From Metarhizobium sp964253915 (lineage in GTDB: Bacteria > Pseudomonadota > Alphaproteobacteria > Rhizobiales > Rhizobiaceae), in the NCBI RefSeq assembly GCF_964253915.1, contig NZ_CAXUSG020000005.1, positions 186,001 to 250,000 on the forward strand: a stretch of DNA of 64,000 nucleotides, given 5' to 3'. Position 1 is the first letter of the stretch. Every line of letters begins with the position of its first letter. The notes beneath the pieces are model-generated. The model was not told where the DNA came from. It saw nothing but the letters and a program-made list of their open reading frames with translations, and ran no database searches. The translations under genes and the position numbers were made by a program. Shown here one piece after another: positions 43,712 to 52,007 of this stretch.

Positions 43712-44431
43712 TCATAATGCAGCTATGCCGGGTTCGTCTATCGGGATCAATCCGGATGGGCGAATTTCGAAGCGCGTCACCTCGCATCTGACCGCAAAGG
43801 CCTCGACGCCACGCTCGACGGCACGGCGGAAGGCAAGCGCATAGACGGGGTCGAGATCGGCGCAGATGCGGAACCGCTCGCAATCCTGTCGCTGCACCAG
43901 ATAGAGCATCACCGCCCGATGGCCGGCCTCCACCATGTCGCCCAGTTCTTCCAGATGTTTGGTGCCGCGCTTGGTGGCCGTGTCAGGAAATTCGGCAAGT
44001 TTTGGCGTGCGGGAAAAATGGACATTCTTGACCTCCACATAGGCCAAAGGGCGTCCTGGCGAAGACAGAAGGAGGTCGATGCGGGAGCCACGGCCATAAT
44101 TCTTTTCGCGCGCGATCTCGTCATAGCTGCCGAGATCTCCCACCAGGCCGGCGCGGATGGCTTCTTCCGCCAGCCGGTTCGGCAGGCCGGTATTGATGCC
44201 GACGGGCACGTCACCGACCTCGATCATCTCGAACATGTGGCGGTATTTGCGTGTCTTGCTCTCGTGCTCCGACATCCAGATCCGCGAGCCGGGCGTCGTC
44301 AGCCCGCGCATCGAGCCGGTGTTCGGGCAGGAGCCGGTGATCGCCTCGCCGGTGTCGAGGATGGCGTCGAAGAGAAAACGCTTGTAGCGCTGCACCAGCG
44401 TGGCGGGGAGGAGAGGAGGATCGAAGATCAT
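43712..44431 (-). CDS. sfsA: SfsA family DNA-binding/nuclease-like protein
   Basis: A 239-residue SfsA homologue. Conserved blocks are RYKRFLFDAIL, CPNTGSMRGL, RKYRHMFEMIEVGDVPVGINTGLPNRL, GSRIDLLLSSPGRPLAYVEVKNVHF (a nuclease-like D...ExK core) and PDTATKRGTKHLEEL. The E. coli protein was named for stimulating sugar fermentation and binds DNA. A nuclease role is suggested by fold only. It starts 12 bases after the phaC stop. Confidence 0.94.
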   Translation of the reverse strand: MIFDPPLLPATLVQRYKRFLFDAILDTGEAITGSCPNTGSMRGLTTPGSRIWMSEHESKTRKYRHMFEMIEVGDVPVGINTGLPNRLAEEAIRAGLVGDLGSYDEIAREKNYGRGSRIDLLLSSPGRPLAYVEVKNVHFSRTPKLAEFPDTATKRGTKHLEELGDMVEAGHRAVMLYLVQRQDCERFRICADLDPVYALAFRRAVERGVEAFAVRCEVTRFEIRPSGLIPIDEPGIAAL

Positions 44432-44443
44432 GGGGTGGAACGA

Positions 44444-46288
44444 TCAGGACCGTTCCAGCACGAAAGAGCCGGGCGCGCTTTCGATGGCGTTGAGCGCTGT
44501 TCCGCCCGGCTTGCGAGCCGGCACGCGCTTGTCGTTGTGCGCCTCGATCCAGCCGTGCCAGTGTGGCCACCAGGAGCCGGAGGTTTCCTCGGCGTCCTTC
44601 GTCCAGTCCTCGTATTCGCCCTTCGGCTTGGCGCCCGTCCAGAACTGGTATTTGTGCTTGTCGGGCGGATTGACGACGCCAGCGATGTGGCCGGAGCCGG
44701 ACAGCACGAAATCCACCGGCCCGCCGAACAGCTGGCTGCCCAAAAATACCGATTTCGGCGGAGCGATATGGTCCTCGCGGGTGGCGAGGTTGTAGATCGG
44801 GATCTTGACGTCCTTCAGCGACAGGGCCTCGCCGTCGAGAACCATCTCGCCCTTGGCGAGCGCATTGTTGAGATAGCAGTTGCGCAGATAGAAAGAGTGG
44901 TTTGCGGCCGCCATGCGGGTGGAATCGGAGTTCCAGTAGAGCAGGTCGAAGGGCATCGGCGCCTGGCCCTTGAGATAGTTGTTGACCATGTAGGGCCAGA
45001 TCAGCTCCGAGGCGCGCAGCATGTTGAAGGCCGTCGCCATCTTCGAGCCCTTGAGATAGCCGGTCGCCTGCATCTGCTCTTCGAGCGCTGCCAACTGTTC
45101 CTCGTCGACGAAGACCTTCAGGTCGCCGGCATGGGTAAAATCCACCTGGGTGGTGAACAGCGTCGCCGTCTTGATGCGTTTGTTCTTTTCCTTGGCATGC
45201 AAGGCCAGCGTTGCGGCAAGCAGCGTACCGCCGACGCAATAGCCGATGGCGTTGACCTCCTTCTCGCCGGTCGCCTTCTCGATCGTGTCGAGGGCGAAAT
45301 CGATGCCTTCGCGGGCATAGGACGACCAGTCCTTGTCGCGGTGGCGCTCGTCGGGATTGACCCAGGAAATCACGAACACCGTATGGCCCTGCTCGACGCA
45401 CCACTTGATGAAGGATTTTTGCGGGTTGAGGTCGAGGATGTAGAACTTGTTGATCCACGGCGGGCAGATCAAAAGCGGCCGCTTCAGCACCGTGTCGGTG
45501 GTGGCATCGTACTGGATGATCTGGCAGACATCGTCCTGGGCGATCACCTTGCCCGGCGTCAGCGCCATGTTGGTGCCGACGGCAAATTTCGTCGCGTCGG
45601 TCTGGCGCAGCTTCAGGTCGCCGCCGCCGGCCTTGATGTCTTCCGCCAGCATCGCCATGCCCTTGACGAGATTGGCGCCGCTGCTTGCCACGGTTTCACG
45701 GTAGAGTTCCGGATTGGTGGCGATGAAATTGGCCGGCGACAGCGCCGCCGTGATCTGTTTCGTATAGAAGGCCGCCTTGTGGCGGGTGTGCGGATCGAGA
45801 CCCTCGGCCTCCGCCACCATCTTTTCGGCCCAGCCGGCGGTGACGAAATAGGCCTGCCGCAGGAAATCGAAGAAGGGATTGCGCTGCCAGTCCTGGTCGG
45901 CGAAGCGTCTTTCCTTCTTGATCGCTTCATCCTCCGGCGGCACGGCCTCGCCATTCATCTTGCTCAGCGTGCGCGACCAGATGCCGAAATAGCTGGAGAG
46001 AAGCTGGGTCTGCGCCTCGAATGTCCGGCGCGGGTCGGAAAGCCAGTATTCCGTCACCTTCGACATGGTCTTGACCATGTCGGCCATCGGATCGCTCGCC
46101 GGGTCCTGGATCTCGCCGCGTTCGCGCGGCTCAAGCCAGGCGGAGGCGGCCTTGCCGAGGTTTTCCAGCGTCCGGGCGAAATTCAACGCCATCGCCTCGG
46201 GATCCTTGACGATGTAGGGTTTTACGGTTTCCGGATCGAAGCCCGCAAAGGCGCCGTTGTCTTTGGACTGCTGGGTGTCGTCGGTCAC
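44444..46288 (-). CDS. phaC: Class I poly(3-hydroxyalkanoate) synthase
   Basis: A 614-residue enzyme that polymerises 3-hydroxyacyl-CoA into storage granules. The lipase-box-like GYCVGG has the catalytic Cys at about residue 351. The Asp is in the TREDHIAPP block and the His is in SGSGHIAGVVNPP. The conserved tryptophan loop is in QFWTGAKPKGEYEDW. Size agrees with class I PhaC. It starts with GTG at 46288 behind GGAGG (46300-46296). The phaA/phaB genes are not nearby, so the precursor pathway lies elsewhere. It leads the run phaC-sfsA-map-radC. Confidence 0.95.
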   Translation of the reverse strand: MTDDTQQSKDNGAFAGFDPETVKPYIVKDPEAMALNFARTLENLGKAASAWLEPRERGEIQDPASDPMADMVKTMSKVTEYWLSDPRRTFEAQTQLLSSYFGIWSRTLSKMNGEAVPPEDEAIKKERRFADQDWQRNPFFDFLRQAYFVTAGWAEKMVAEAEGLDPHTRHKAAFYTKQITAALSPANFIATNPELYRETVASSGANLVKGMAMLAEDIKAGGGDLKLRQTDATKFAVGTNMALTPGKVIAQDDVCQIIQYDATTDTVLKRPLLICPPWINKFYILDLNPQKSFIKWCVEQGHTVFVISWVNPDERHRDKDWSSYAREGIDFALDTIEKATGEKEVNAIGYCVGGTLLAATLALHAKEKNKRIKTATLFTTQVDFTHAGDLKVFVDEEQLAALEEQMQATGYLKGSKMATAFNMLRASELIWPYMVNNYLKGQAPMPFDLLYWNSDSTRMAAANHSFYLRNCYLNNALAKGEMVLDGEALSLKDVKIPIYNLATREDHIAPPKSVFLGSQLFGGPVDFVLSGSGHIAGVVNPPDKHKYQFWTGAKPKGEYEDWTKDAEETSGSWWPHWHGWIEAHNDKRVPARKPGGTALNAIESAPGSFVLERS

Positions 46289-46451
46289 GCATTTTCCTCC
46301 GGCGCACTCTTTATTGTTTTCTTTTGTACATTCTGCATGAAATTCAATACAAGAGCCAGCGAAGCGAATTCATGTGGCTTGCATTGGAGCGGCAGTAAAA
46401 TTAACTGTCCGCGTCGATGCGGCAGCATTTGGTGATTTTCGAGGCGAGCAC

Positions 46452-46838
46452 ATGGTGATTATCCGGCAAACGGCACGAACGGCGATTCTTGGCGCGATCA
46501 TCGCGGCTGCCGCCACGGCGGCCGGTTGCTCGACACAGCCGCTGCCGCCGACCCAGGCCCAGCCGGTCGTGACCGTCACCGCGGATGGCGCCTCGTTGCA
46601 GCGCGAGACCGCCCCGCGCAACACCGGTGTCTATCCGAGCTTTTCCGACCCGCTCACGGCCGCGAATGCGCAGATGAGCGACGACGAGGCGACGAAGATG
46701 CAGGGCAGGCTGGCGTCTCTGGCGCATGCACGGCGCTCGGGCGCCATCAGCGAAGCCGAGTACCAGCGCCGCGTTGCCGAAATGCGCAAGCTTGCAGCGG
46801 AACACGGTGCCGAGGCACAGGCCGAAATCACCAATTAA
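46452..46838 (+). CDS. Small lipoprotein with SHOCT-like C-terminus
   Basis: A 128-residue predicted lipoprotein. Signal with lipobox TAAGC (Cys near residue 26), then a Pro/Thr-rich mature start (STQPLPPTQAQP). The C-terminus has GRLASLAHARRSGAISEAEYQRRVAEMRKLA, resembling the short SHOCT helix pair. Function unknown. ATG 46452 precedes the signal. The 26-codon upstream extension is not supported. It is divergent from phaC, with 163 bases between. Confidence 0.75.
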   Translation: MVIIRQTARTAILGAIIAAAATAAGCSTQPLPPTQAQPVVTVTADGASLQRETAPRNTGVYPSFSDPLTAANAQMSDDEATKMQGRLASLAHARRSGAISEAEYQRRVAEMRKLAAEHGAEAQAEITN

Positions 46839-47056
46839 CGCTTGCCTTTCGGCCGTTTTGGACGCAAAGCCTTTTCGCAAGGGGCGGGTCGGTTTCACCG
46901 GTCGATTGGCGGCAGAAAACCGCCGCCAGACGCCAAAGAAATACCGCAACTTCATAGCATTCATGTCTTGCCGGCACACTGGAGTTCGTGGCCGGAGCTT
47001 CGTAACAGGATGAACTCGCGCGCAGGGCAAAAACTGCGCTTTCCATGGGGTGAAAG

Positions 47057-48277
47057 ATGGAAGAATTCCATAAAGTCCGGCGTCTGCCGCCATACGTCTT
47101 CGAACAGGTCAACCGTTTGAAGGCGAGCGCGCGAGCGGGCGGGGCCGATATCATCGATCTCGGCATGGGTAATCCGGATCTTCCGACCCCCAAGGCGATC
47201 GTCGACAAGCTGTGCGAAGTGGTGCAGGATCCGCGCACCCACCGCTATTCGTCCTCCAAGGGCATTCCCGGCCTGCGCCGCGCGCAGGCGGCCTATTATG
47301 CCCGTCGTTTCGGCGTAAAGCTCAACCCGGAGACCCAGGTCGTCGCCACGCTCGGCTCGAAGGAAGGTTTCGCCAACATGGCGCAGGCGATCACCGCGCC
47401 CGGCGACGTCATCCTCTGCCCGAACCCGACCTATCCGATCCACGCCTTCGGCTTCCTGATGGCGGGCGGCGTCATCCGTTCCATGTCGGTCGAGCCGGAC
47501 GAGAGCTTCTTCCCGCCGCTCGAACGCGCCGTAAAACACTCGATCCCGAAGCCGCTGGCGCTGATCCTCAACTACCCGTCCAACCCGACGGCCTTCGTGG
47601 CCAGTGTGGATTTTTACAAGGACGTCATCGCCTTCGCAAAGAAGCACGACATCATCGTGCTCTCCGACCTTGCTTACTCCGAAATCTATTTCGACGACGA
47701 CGCGCCGCCGCCGTCGGTGCTGGAAGTGCCTGGAGCCATGGATGTCGCCGTCGAGTTCACCTCGATGTCGAAGACCTTCTCGATGCCGGGCTGGCGCATG
47801 GGTTTTGCCGTGGGCAACGAACGGCTGATCGCCGCGCTGACGCGGGTGAAATCCTATCTCGACTACGGCGCCTTCACGCCGATCCAGGTGGCCGCGACCC
47901 ACGCTCTCAATGGTGACGGTTCCGATATCGCCGAGGTTCGTAGCGTTTATCGCCGCCGCCGCGACGTGCTTGTCGATGCCTTCGGCAAGGCTGGCTTCGA
48001 CGTGCCGCCGCCGGCTGCGACCATGTTCGCCTGGGCAAAGATCCCGGAAAAATTCCGCCATCTCGGTTCGCTGGAGTTCTCCAAGCTGTTAGTCGAGAAG
48101 GCAGACATCGCGGTGGCACCGGGCATCGGCTTCGGCGAGCAGGGCGACGAATATGTTCGGATCGCGCTGGTCGAGAACGAACACCGCATCCGCCAGGCGG
48201 CGCGCAATCTCAAGCGCTTCCTCTCGACGGCCGAGAATACGATGCACAACGTCATTTCGCTGAACGCGCATCGTTGA
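47057..48277 (+). CDS. alaC: Alanine-type aminotransferase (AlaC family)
   Basis: A 406-residue fold-type I PLP aminotransferase. The PLP lysine is K239 in SMSKTFSMPGWRMGF. LGMGNPDLPTP, YSSSKGIPGLR, the cofactor-binding Asn in LNYPSNPTAF and the YVRIALVENEHRIRQAARN tail place it with AlaC/glutamate-pyruvate aminotransferases, often mislabelled LL-diaminopimelate aminotransferase. It is followed by hom after 57 bases, so a role feeding the aspartate-family or alanine pool is plausible. Confidence 0.9.
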   Translation: MEEFHKVRRLPPYVFEQVNRLKASARAGGADIIDLGMGNPDLPTPKAIVDKLCEVVQDPRTHRYSSSKGIPGLRRAQAAYYARRFGVKLNPETQVVATLGSKEGFANMAQAITAPGDVILCPNPTYPIHAFGFLMAGGVIRSMSVEPDESFFPPLERAVKHSIPKPLALILNYPSNPTAFVASVDFYKDVIAFAKKHDIIVLSDLAYSEIYFDDDAPPPSVLEVPGAMDVAVEFTSMSKTFSMPGWRMGFAVGNERLIAALTRVKSYLDYGAFTPIQVAATHALNGDGSDIAEVRSVYRRRRDVLVDAFGKAGFDVPPPAATMFAWAKIPEKFRHLGSLEFSKLLVEKADIAVAPGIGFGEQGDEYVRIALVENEHRIRQAARNLKRFLSTAENTMHNVISLNAHR

Positions 48278-48334
48278 CCAAGGCGGCCGCAGGCGCGGCC
48301 GCTTCTTCCATCCAAGCAAATCAGGAAAAAATTT

Positions 48335-49657
48335 ATGTCAGATGCCCTTAAAATCGGCATTGCGGGCCTGGGCACCGTTGGTGCTTCTCTGGCGCGCATC
48401 CTTCAGGATCGCAGCGAAAAGCTGGCTGTTACCTGCGGCCGGCCGATTACGATCACGGCCGTCAGCGCCCGTGACCGCACGCGGGACCGAGGCATCGATC
48501 TGACAGGCATTACCTGGTACGAGGACCCGATCGAACTGGCCGCCAAGGCCGATATCGATGTCTTCGTCGAACTGATGGGCGGCGCCGGCGACCCGGCCGA
48601 CAGCGCGGTCCGCGCGGCCCTTTCGCGCGGCTTGCACGTGGTGACCGCCAACAAGGCACTGCTTGCCCGCCATGGCGTGGCGCTTGCGAAGATTGCCGAA
48701 GAAAAAGGCGCGCTTTTGAATTTCGAAGCGGCCGTCGCCGGTGGCATTCCGGTCATCAAGGCGCTGCGTGAATCGCTGACGGGCAACACCGTCTCGCGCA
48801 TCTACGGCATCATGAACGGCACCTGCAATTACATCCTCACCAAGATGGAAAAGGAAGGCCTGTCCTTTGCCGATTGCCTCAAGGAAGCGCAGCGCCTGGG
48901 GTATGCCGAAGCCGACCCGGCCTTCGATATCGAGGGCAACGACACCGCCCACAAGCTCGCCATCCTGACGACGCTCGCCTTCGGCAACGAGATTGCCGCC
49001 GATGACATCTATCTCGAAGGCATCACCAATATCTCCATCGAGGACATCCATGCGGCTGCCGACCTCGGTTACCGCATCAAGCTGCTCGGCGTTGCCCAGC
49101 GCACCGAAAGCGGCATCGAGCAGCGTGTCCATCCGACGATGGTACCGCTCGATTCGGTCATCGCCCAGGTCGACGGCGTCACCAATGCGGTGGCGATCGA
49201 GGCCGATATCCTCGGCGAACTCTTGATGGTCGGCCCCGGCGCCGGCGGCAATGCCACGGCGTCTGCCGTGCTCGGCGACATCGCCGACATCGCCAAGAGC
49301 CGCCCGGGCGCCCAGCAGGTGCCGGCGCTCGGCCGTCCTGCCGCAAAACTCGCGCCTTACCAGCGAGCCCAGATCCAGAGCCACGAAGGCGGCTATTTCA
49401 TCCGCATGACGGTGGAAGACCGCGCCGGCGTTTTCGCCAGCATCGCCGCCCGCATGGCCGAAAACCGCATCTCGCTGGAATCGATCGTGCAGCGGCCGAA
49501 GCACCATGTCGAGGCCGCCGAGCCGAAGACGATCATCCTCGTCACCCATGCGACGATGGAGGATGCGGTCCGCAAGGCCGTCGCCGCCATCAAGGGAGAG
49601 GGGTATCTGATCGGCGAACCGCAGGTCATCCGCATCGAGCGGCCGAAGACGGCCTGA
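48335..49657 (+). CDS. hom: Homoserine dehydrogenase
   Basis: A 440-residue enzyme that reduces aspartate semialdehyde to homoserine for threonine and methionine. The NAD(P)-binding motif is IGIAGLGTVGASLARIL at the N-terminus. VVTANKALLARHG, IMNGTCNYILTKM and GYAEADPAFDIEGNDTAHKLAIL form the catalytic core. A C-terminal ACT domain (about 350-430, FIRMTVEDRAGVFASIAARMAENRISLESI) gives amino-acid feedback. AGGAAAAAA precedes the ATG. It is probably co-transcribed with alaC and recJ. Confidence 0.96.
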   Translation: MSDALKIGIAGLGTVGASLARILQDRSEKLAVTCGRPITITAVSARDRTRDRGIDLTGITWYEDPIELAAKADIDVFVELMGGAGDPADSAVRAALSRGLHVVTANKALLARHGVALAKIAEEKGALLNFEAAVAGGIPVIKALRESLTGNTVSRIYGIMNGTCNYILTKMEKEGLSFADCLKEAQRLGYAEADPAFDIEGNDTAHKLAILTTLAFGNEIAADDIYLEGITNISIEDIHAAADLGYRIKLLGVAQRTESGIEQRVHPTMVPLDSVIAQVDGVTNAVAIEADILGELLMVGPGAGGNATASAVLGDIADIAKSRPGAQQVPALGRPAAKLAPYQRAQIQSHEGGYFIRMTVEDRAGVFASIAARMAENRISLESIVQRPKHHVEAAEPKTIILVTHATMEDAVRKAVAAIKGEGYLIGEPQVIRIERPKTA

Positions 49658-49730
49658 ATGCCTGCCGGCAAGGACGGTTCATTCGGGTAACGCCTGATGA
49701 CGGCGGGATGACACCAAACGAGGAGCCATG

Positions 49731-51536
49731 ATGGCCGATCTTTCGCCCGATCCCGTCCCACGCGCCTTTCTCGGCGTCGAACGCTCGGTCTCCGGCCAGC
49801 GCTGGGTGTCCCGCCTCGACCAGGCGGGGCAGAACCGGGCGCTGGCGATCGCGCAGGTGCATGGATTGCCGGACCTGACGGCGCGGGTGCTTGCCGGCCG
49901 CGGCGTCGGTGTCGATGAGGCCATGGCCTTCCTCGACCCGACCATCCGCACCCTGATGCCCGACCCGATGAAGCTGACGGATTGCGCCAAGGCCGCGGAG
50001 CGTTTGGCGCGAGCAGTCAGGTCTGCCGAAAAGGTGGCAATCTTCGGCGATTACGACGTCGACGGGGCGGCCTCATCCGCGCTGATGTGGCGTTTCCTCA
50101 GCCATTTCGGCGTCGACGCGACCATCTATATTCCCGACCGAATTTTCGAAGGCTACGGTCCCAATCCCGCCGCCATCGATCACCTGATCGACGAGGGCGC
50201 CGAACTGATCGTCACCGTCGATTGCGGTTCCACCAGCAACGAGGCGCTGGCCGCCGCGGCCAGACGCAGCATCGATGTCGTCGTCATCGATCATCACCAG
50301 ATGGCGCACGACATGCCGGCCTGCCATGCGCTGGTCAATCCGAATCGCGAGGACGATTTGTCCGGGCAGGGACATCTCTGCGCTGCGGGCGTCGTCTTCC
50401 TCGTTCTCGTCGCCACCGCGAAGCTTTTGCGCGAAAGCGGCGATCCGCGGGCCCGCACCCTGGACTTGCTCGCCTGGCTCGACCTGGTGGCATTGGCGAC
50501 CATCTGCGACGTCGTGCCGCTGAAGGAACTGAACCGCGCCTATGTCGTCAAGGGCCTGCTGGCGGCGCGGCATATGGGCAATGCCGGCCTGGCCGCGCTG
50601 TTCCGCAAGGCGGGGCTGGGTGGGCCGGTGACGCCGTATCACCTCGGTTTCCTCATTGGCCCGCGCATCAATGCCGGCGGGCGAATCGGCAATGCCGCGC
50701 TCGGCAGCCGGTTGCTGACGCTCGACGACAATTCCGAGGCGGAAACCATTGCCGCGCAGCTGGACGAACTCAACCGCGAGCGCCAGGCGATGGAGGCGGC
50801 AATGCTGGCAGAGGCGGAAGCCGAAGCCGCTGCCGAATATTGTGACGGTTCCGCCGCCTCGGTCATCGTCACTGCGCGCGAAGGTTGGCATCCCGGTATC
50901 GTCGGCCTTTTGGCGGCGCGGCTGAAGGAGAAATTCCGCCGTCCGGCCTTCGCCATCGCCTTCGACCCGTCGGGTAAGGGCACGGGTTCCGGCCGCTCGA
51001 TCAGCGGATTCGATCTCGGCAAGATGGTGCGCGGGGCGCTGGACGAGGGATTGCTGGTCAAGGGCGGCGGCCACGCCATGGCGGCCGGATTGACGGTCGA
51101 GCGCGGCAATCTCGGCCGGCTGCGGACCTATTTCGATGAGCGGGCGCAGAAAGGCGTGGCCTCGCTCGTCTCCAACCAGTCGCTGAAGATCGACGGCGCG
51201 CTGGGTGCCTCGGGCGCCACATTGGATTTGATCGACCAGCTGGAAACCGCCGGTCCCTACGGCTCCGGTCACCCGCAGCCGATTTTTGCCGTCCCCATGC
51301 ACAGGCTGCAGGACGCCCGGATGGTCGGAGCGTCGCATATCAAGGTGACGCTGGAAGCGGCGGATCGGGCACGGCTGGAAGGCATCGCATTCCGGGCAGC
51401 GGGAACCGCCCTGGGCGACATGCTCTTAAATTCCCGCGGCCGGCAGATCCATGTTGCCGGTACGCTCAGCGCCGATTTCTGGCAGGGAACGAGACGGGTG
51501 CAGATCCGCGTTCTCGATGCCGCGCTCGCCATCTGA
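49731..51536 (+). CDS. recJ: Single-stranded-DNA-specific exonuclease RecJ
   Basis: A 601-residue 5'-3' exonuclease acting on single-stranded DNA in recombination and mismatch repair. DHH-family motifs: AIFGDYDVDGAASSAL (motif I), IVTVDCGST, VVIDHHQM (DHH, motif III) and the DHHA1-type GKGTGSGRSISGFDLG. The C-terminal OB-type domain ends RRVQIRVLDAAL. The second ATG of a tandem pair (49728/49731) is better spaced from AGGAG at 49721-49725. Confidence 0.95.
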   Translation: MADLSPDPVPRAFLGVERSVSGQRWVSRLDQAGQNRALAIAQVHGLPDLTARVLAGRGVGVDEAMAFLDPTIRTLMPDPMKLTDCAKAAERLARAVRSAEKVAIFGDYDVDGAASSALMWRFLSHFGVDATIYIPDRIFEGYGPNPAAIDHLIDEGAELIVTVDCGSTSNEALAAAARRSIDVVVIDHHQMAHDMPACHALVNPNREDDLSGQGHLCAAGVVFLVLVATAKLLRESGDPRARTLDLLAWLDLVALATICDVVPLKELNRAYVVKGLLAARHMGNAGLAALFRKAGLGGPVTPYHLGFLIGPRINAGGRIGNAALGSRLLTLDDNSEAETIAAQLDELNRERQAMEAAMLAEAEAEAAAEYCDGSAASVIVTAREGWHPGIVGLLAARLKEKFRRPAFAIAFDPSGKGTGSGRSISGFDLGKMVRGALDEGLLVKGGGHAMAAGLTVERGNLGRLRTYFDERAQKGVASLVSNQSLKIDGALGASGATLDLIDQLETAGPYGSGHPQPIFAVPMHRLQDARMVGASHIKVTLEAADRARLEGIAFRAAGTALGDMLLNSRGRQIHVAGTLSADFWQGTRRVQIRVLDAALAI

Positions 51537-51605
51537 GGCCGGCGCAAACGACATCGCAAAACACTTGAAGTGTTCTTTCGAGGGTCTTGTTTTCGAAGGG
51601 GAAAG

Positions 51606-51680
51606 TGGCACGCCCTAGGGGAGTCGAACCCCTCTTTTCAGAATGAAAATCTGACGTCCTAACCGATAGACGAAGGGCGC
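51606..51680 (-). tRNA. tRNA-Glu (TTC), copy 1
   Basis: A 75-nt cloverleaf, GCGCCCT with AGGGCGT (first pair G-U), discriminator G, encoded CCA. The anticodon loop TTTTCAT gives TTC. It is identical over its full length to copy 2 at 53420-53494. Confidence 0.96.
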
Positions 51681-52007
51681 GTGCTGCTGTGGCGCCCTTA
51701 TAGTCAGGACCGGGCTGAGCCGCAAGCGGGGTAAACGGAAAAAATGCAAATTCGGCAGATTTTTTCGCAGCTTGTGGATGAAGGCGGAAACGGCCCTTGA
51801 TCGGCCGGCATGTCCGAAAGCCGGCGTCCGGCAATTGTCGGCTGAAAACGCGATGCCGTTTCTTGCAATGCTTCACGCCCAAAGGGTTTTCCGCTATGTT
51901 TTGCGGAATTGCTTGGTTGGGCTTCCGGCGCATTGGAAGCCGTGAGTTTTCGTTTCATTGCAGCTTTTCCATCGTGTAACACTGCGACAACGGCGCGGGG
52001 GGGCGTC
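51681..52007. other. Intergenic region tRNA-Glu to flavoprotein gene
   Basis: 327 bases. It holds the tRNA-Glu promoter (minus strand) and ends in the G-rich ribosome site of the oxidoreductase. The middle (about 51730-51960) shows nothing recognisable. Confidence 0.5.
51698..51726 (-). promoter_or_regulatory. Promoter of tRNA-Glu copy 1
   Basis: On the minus strand CTTGCG (51726-51721), 17 bases, CTATAA (51703-51698), a close match to the rhizobial consensus CTTGAC-N17-CTATAT. It ends 17 bases before the tRNA. The same element is conserved at copy 2. Confidence 0.75.

Noticed and set aside
43919..46435. An 838-codon frame antisense to sfsA and phaC
   Set aside because: Shadow of two well-defined genes; no ribosome site or domain.
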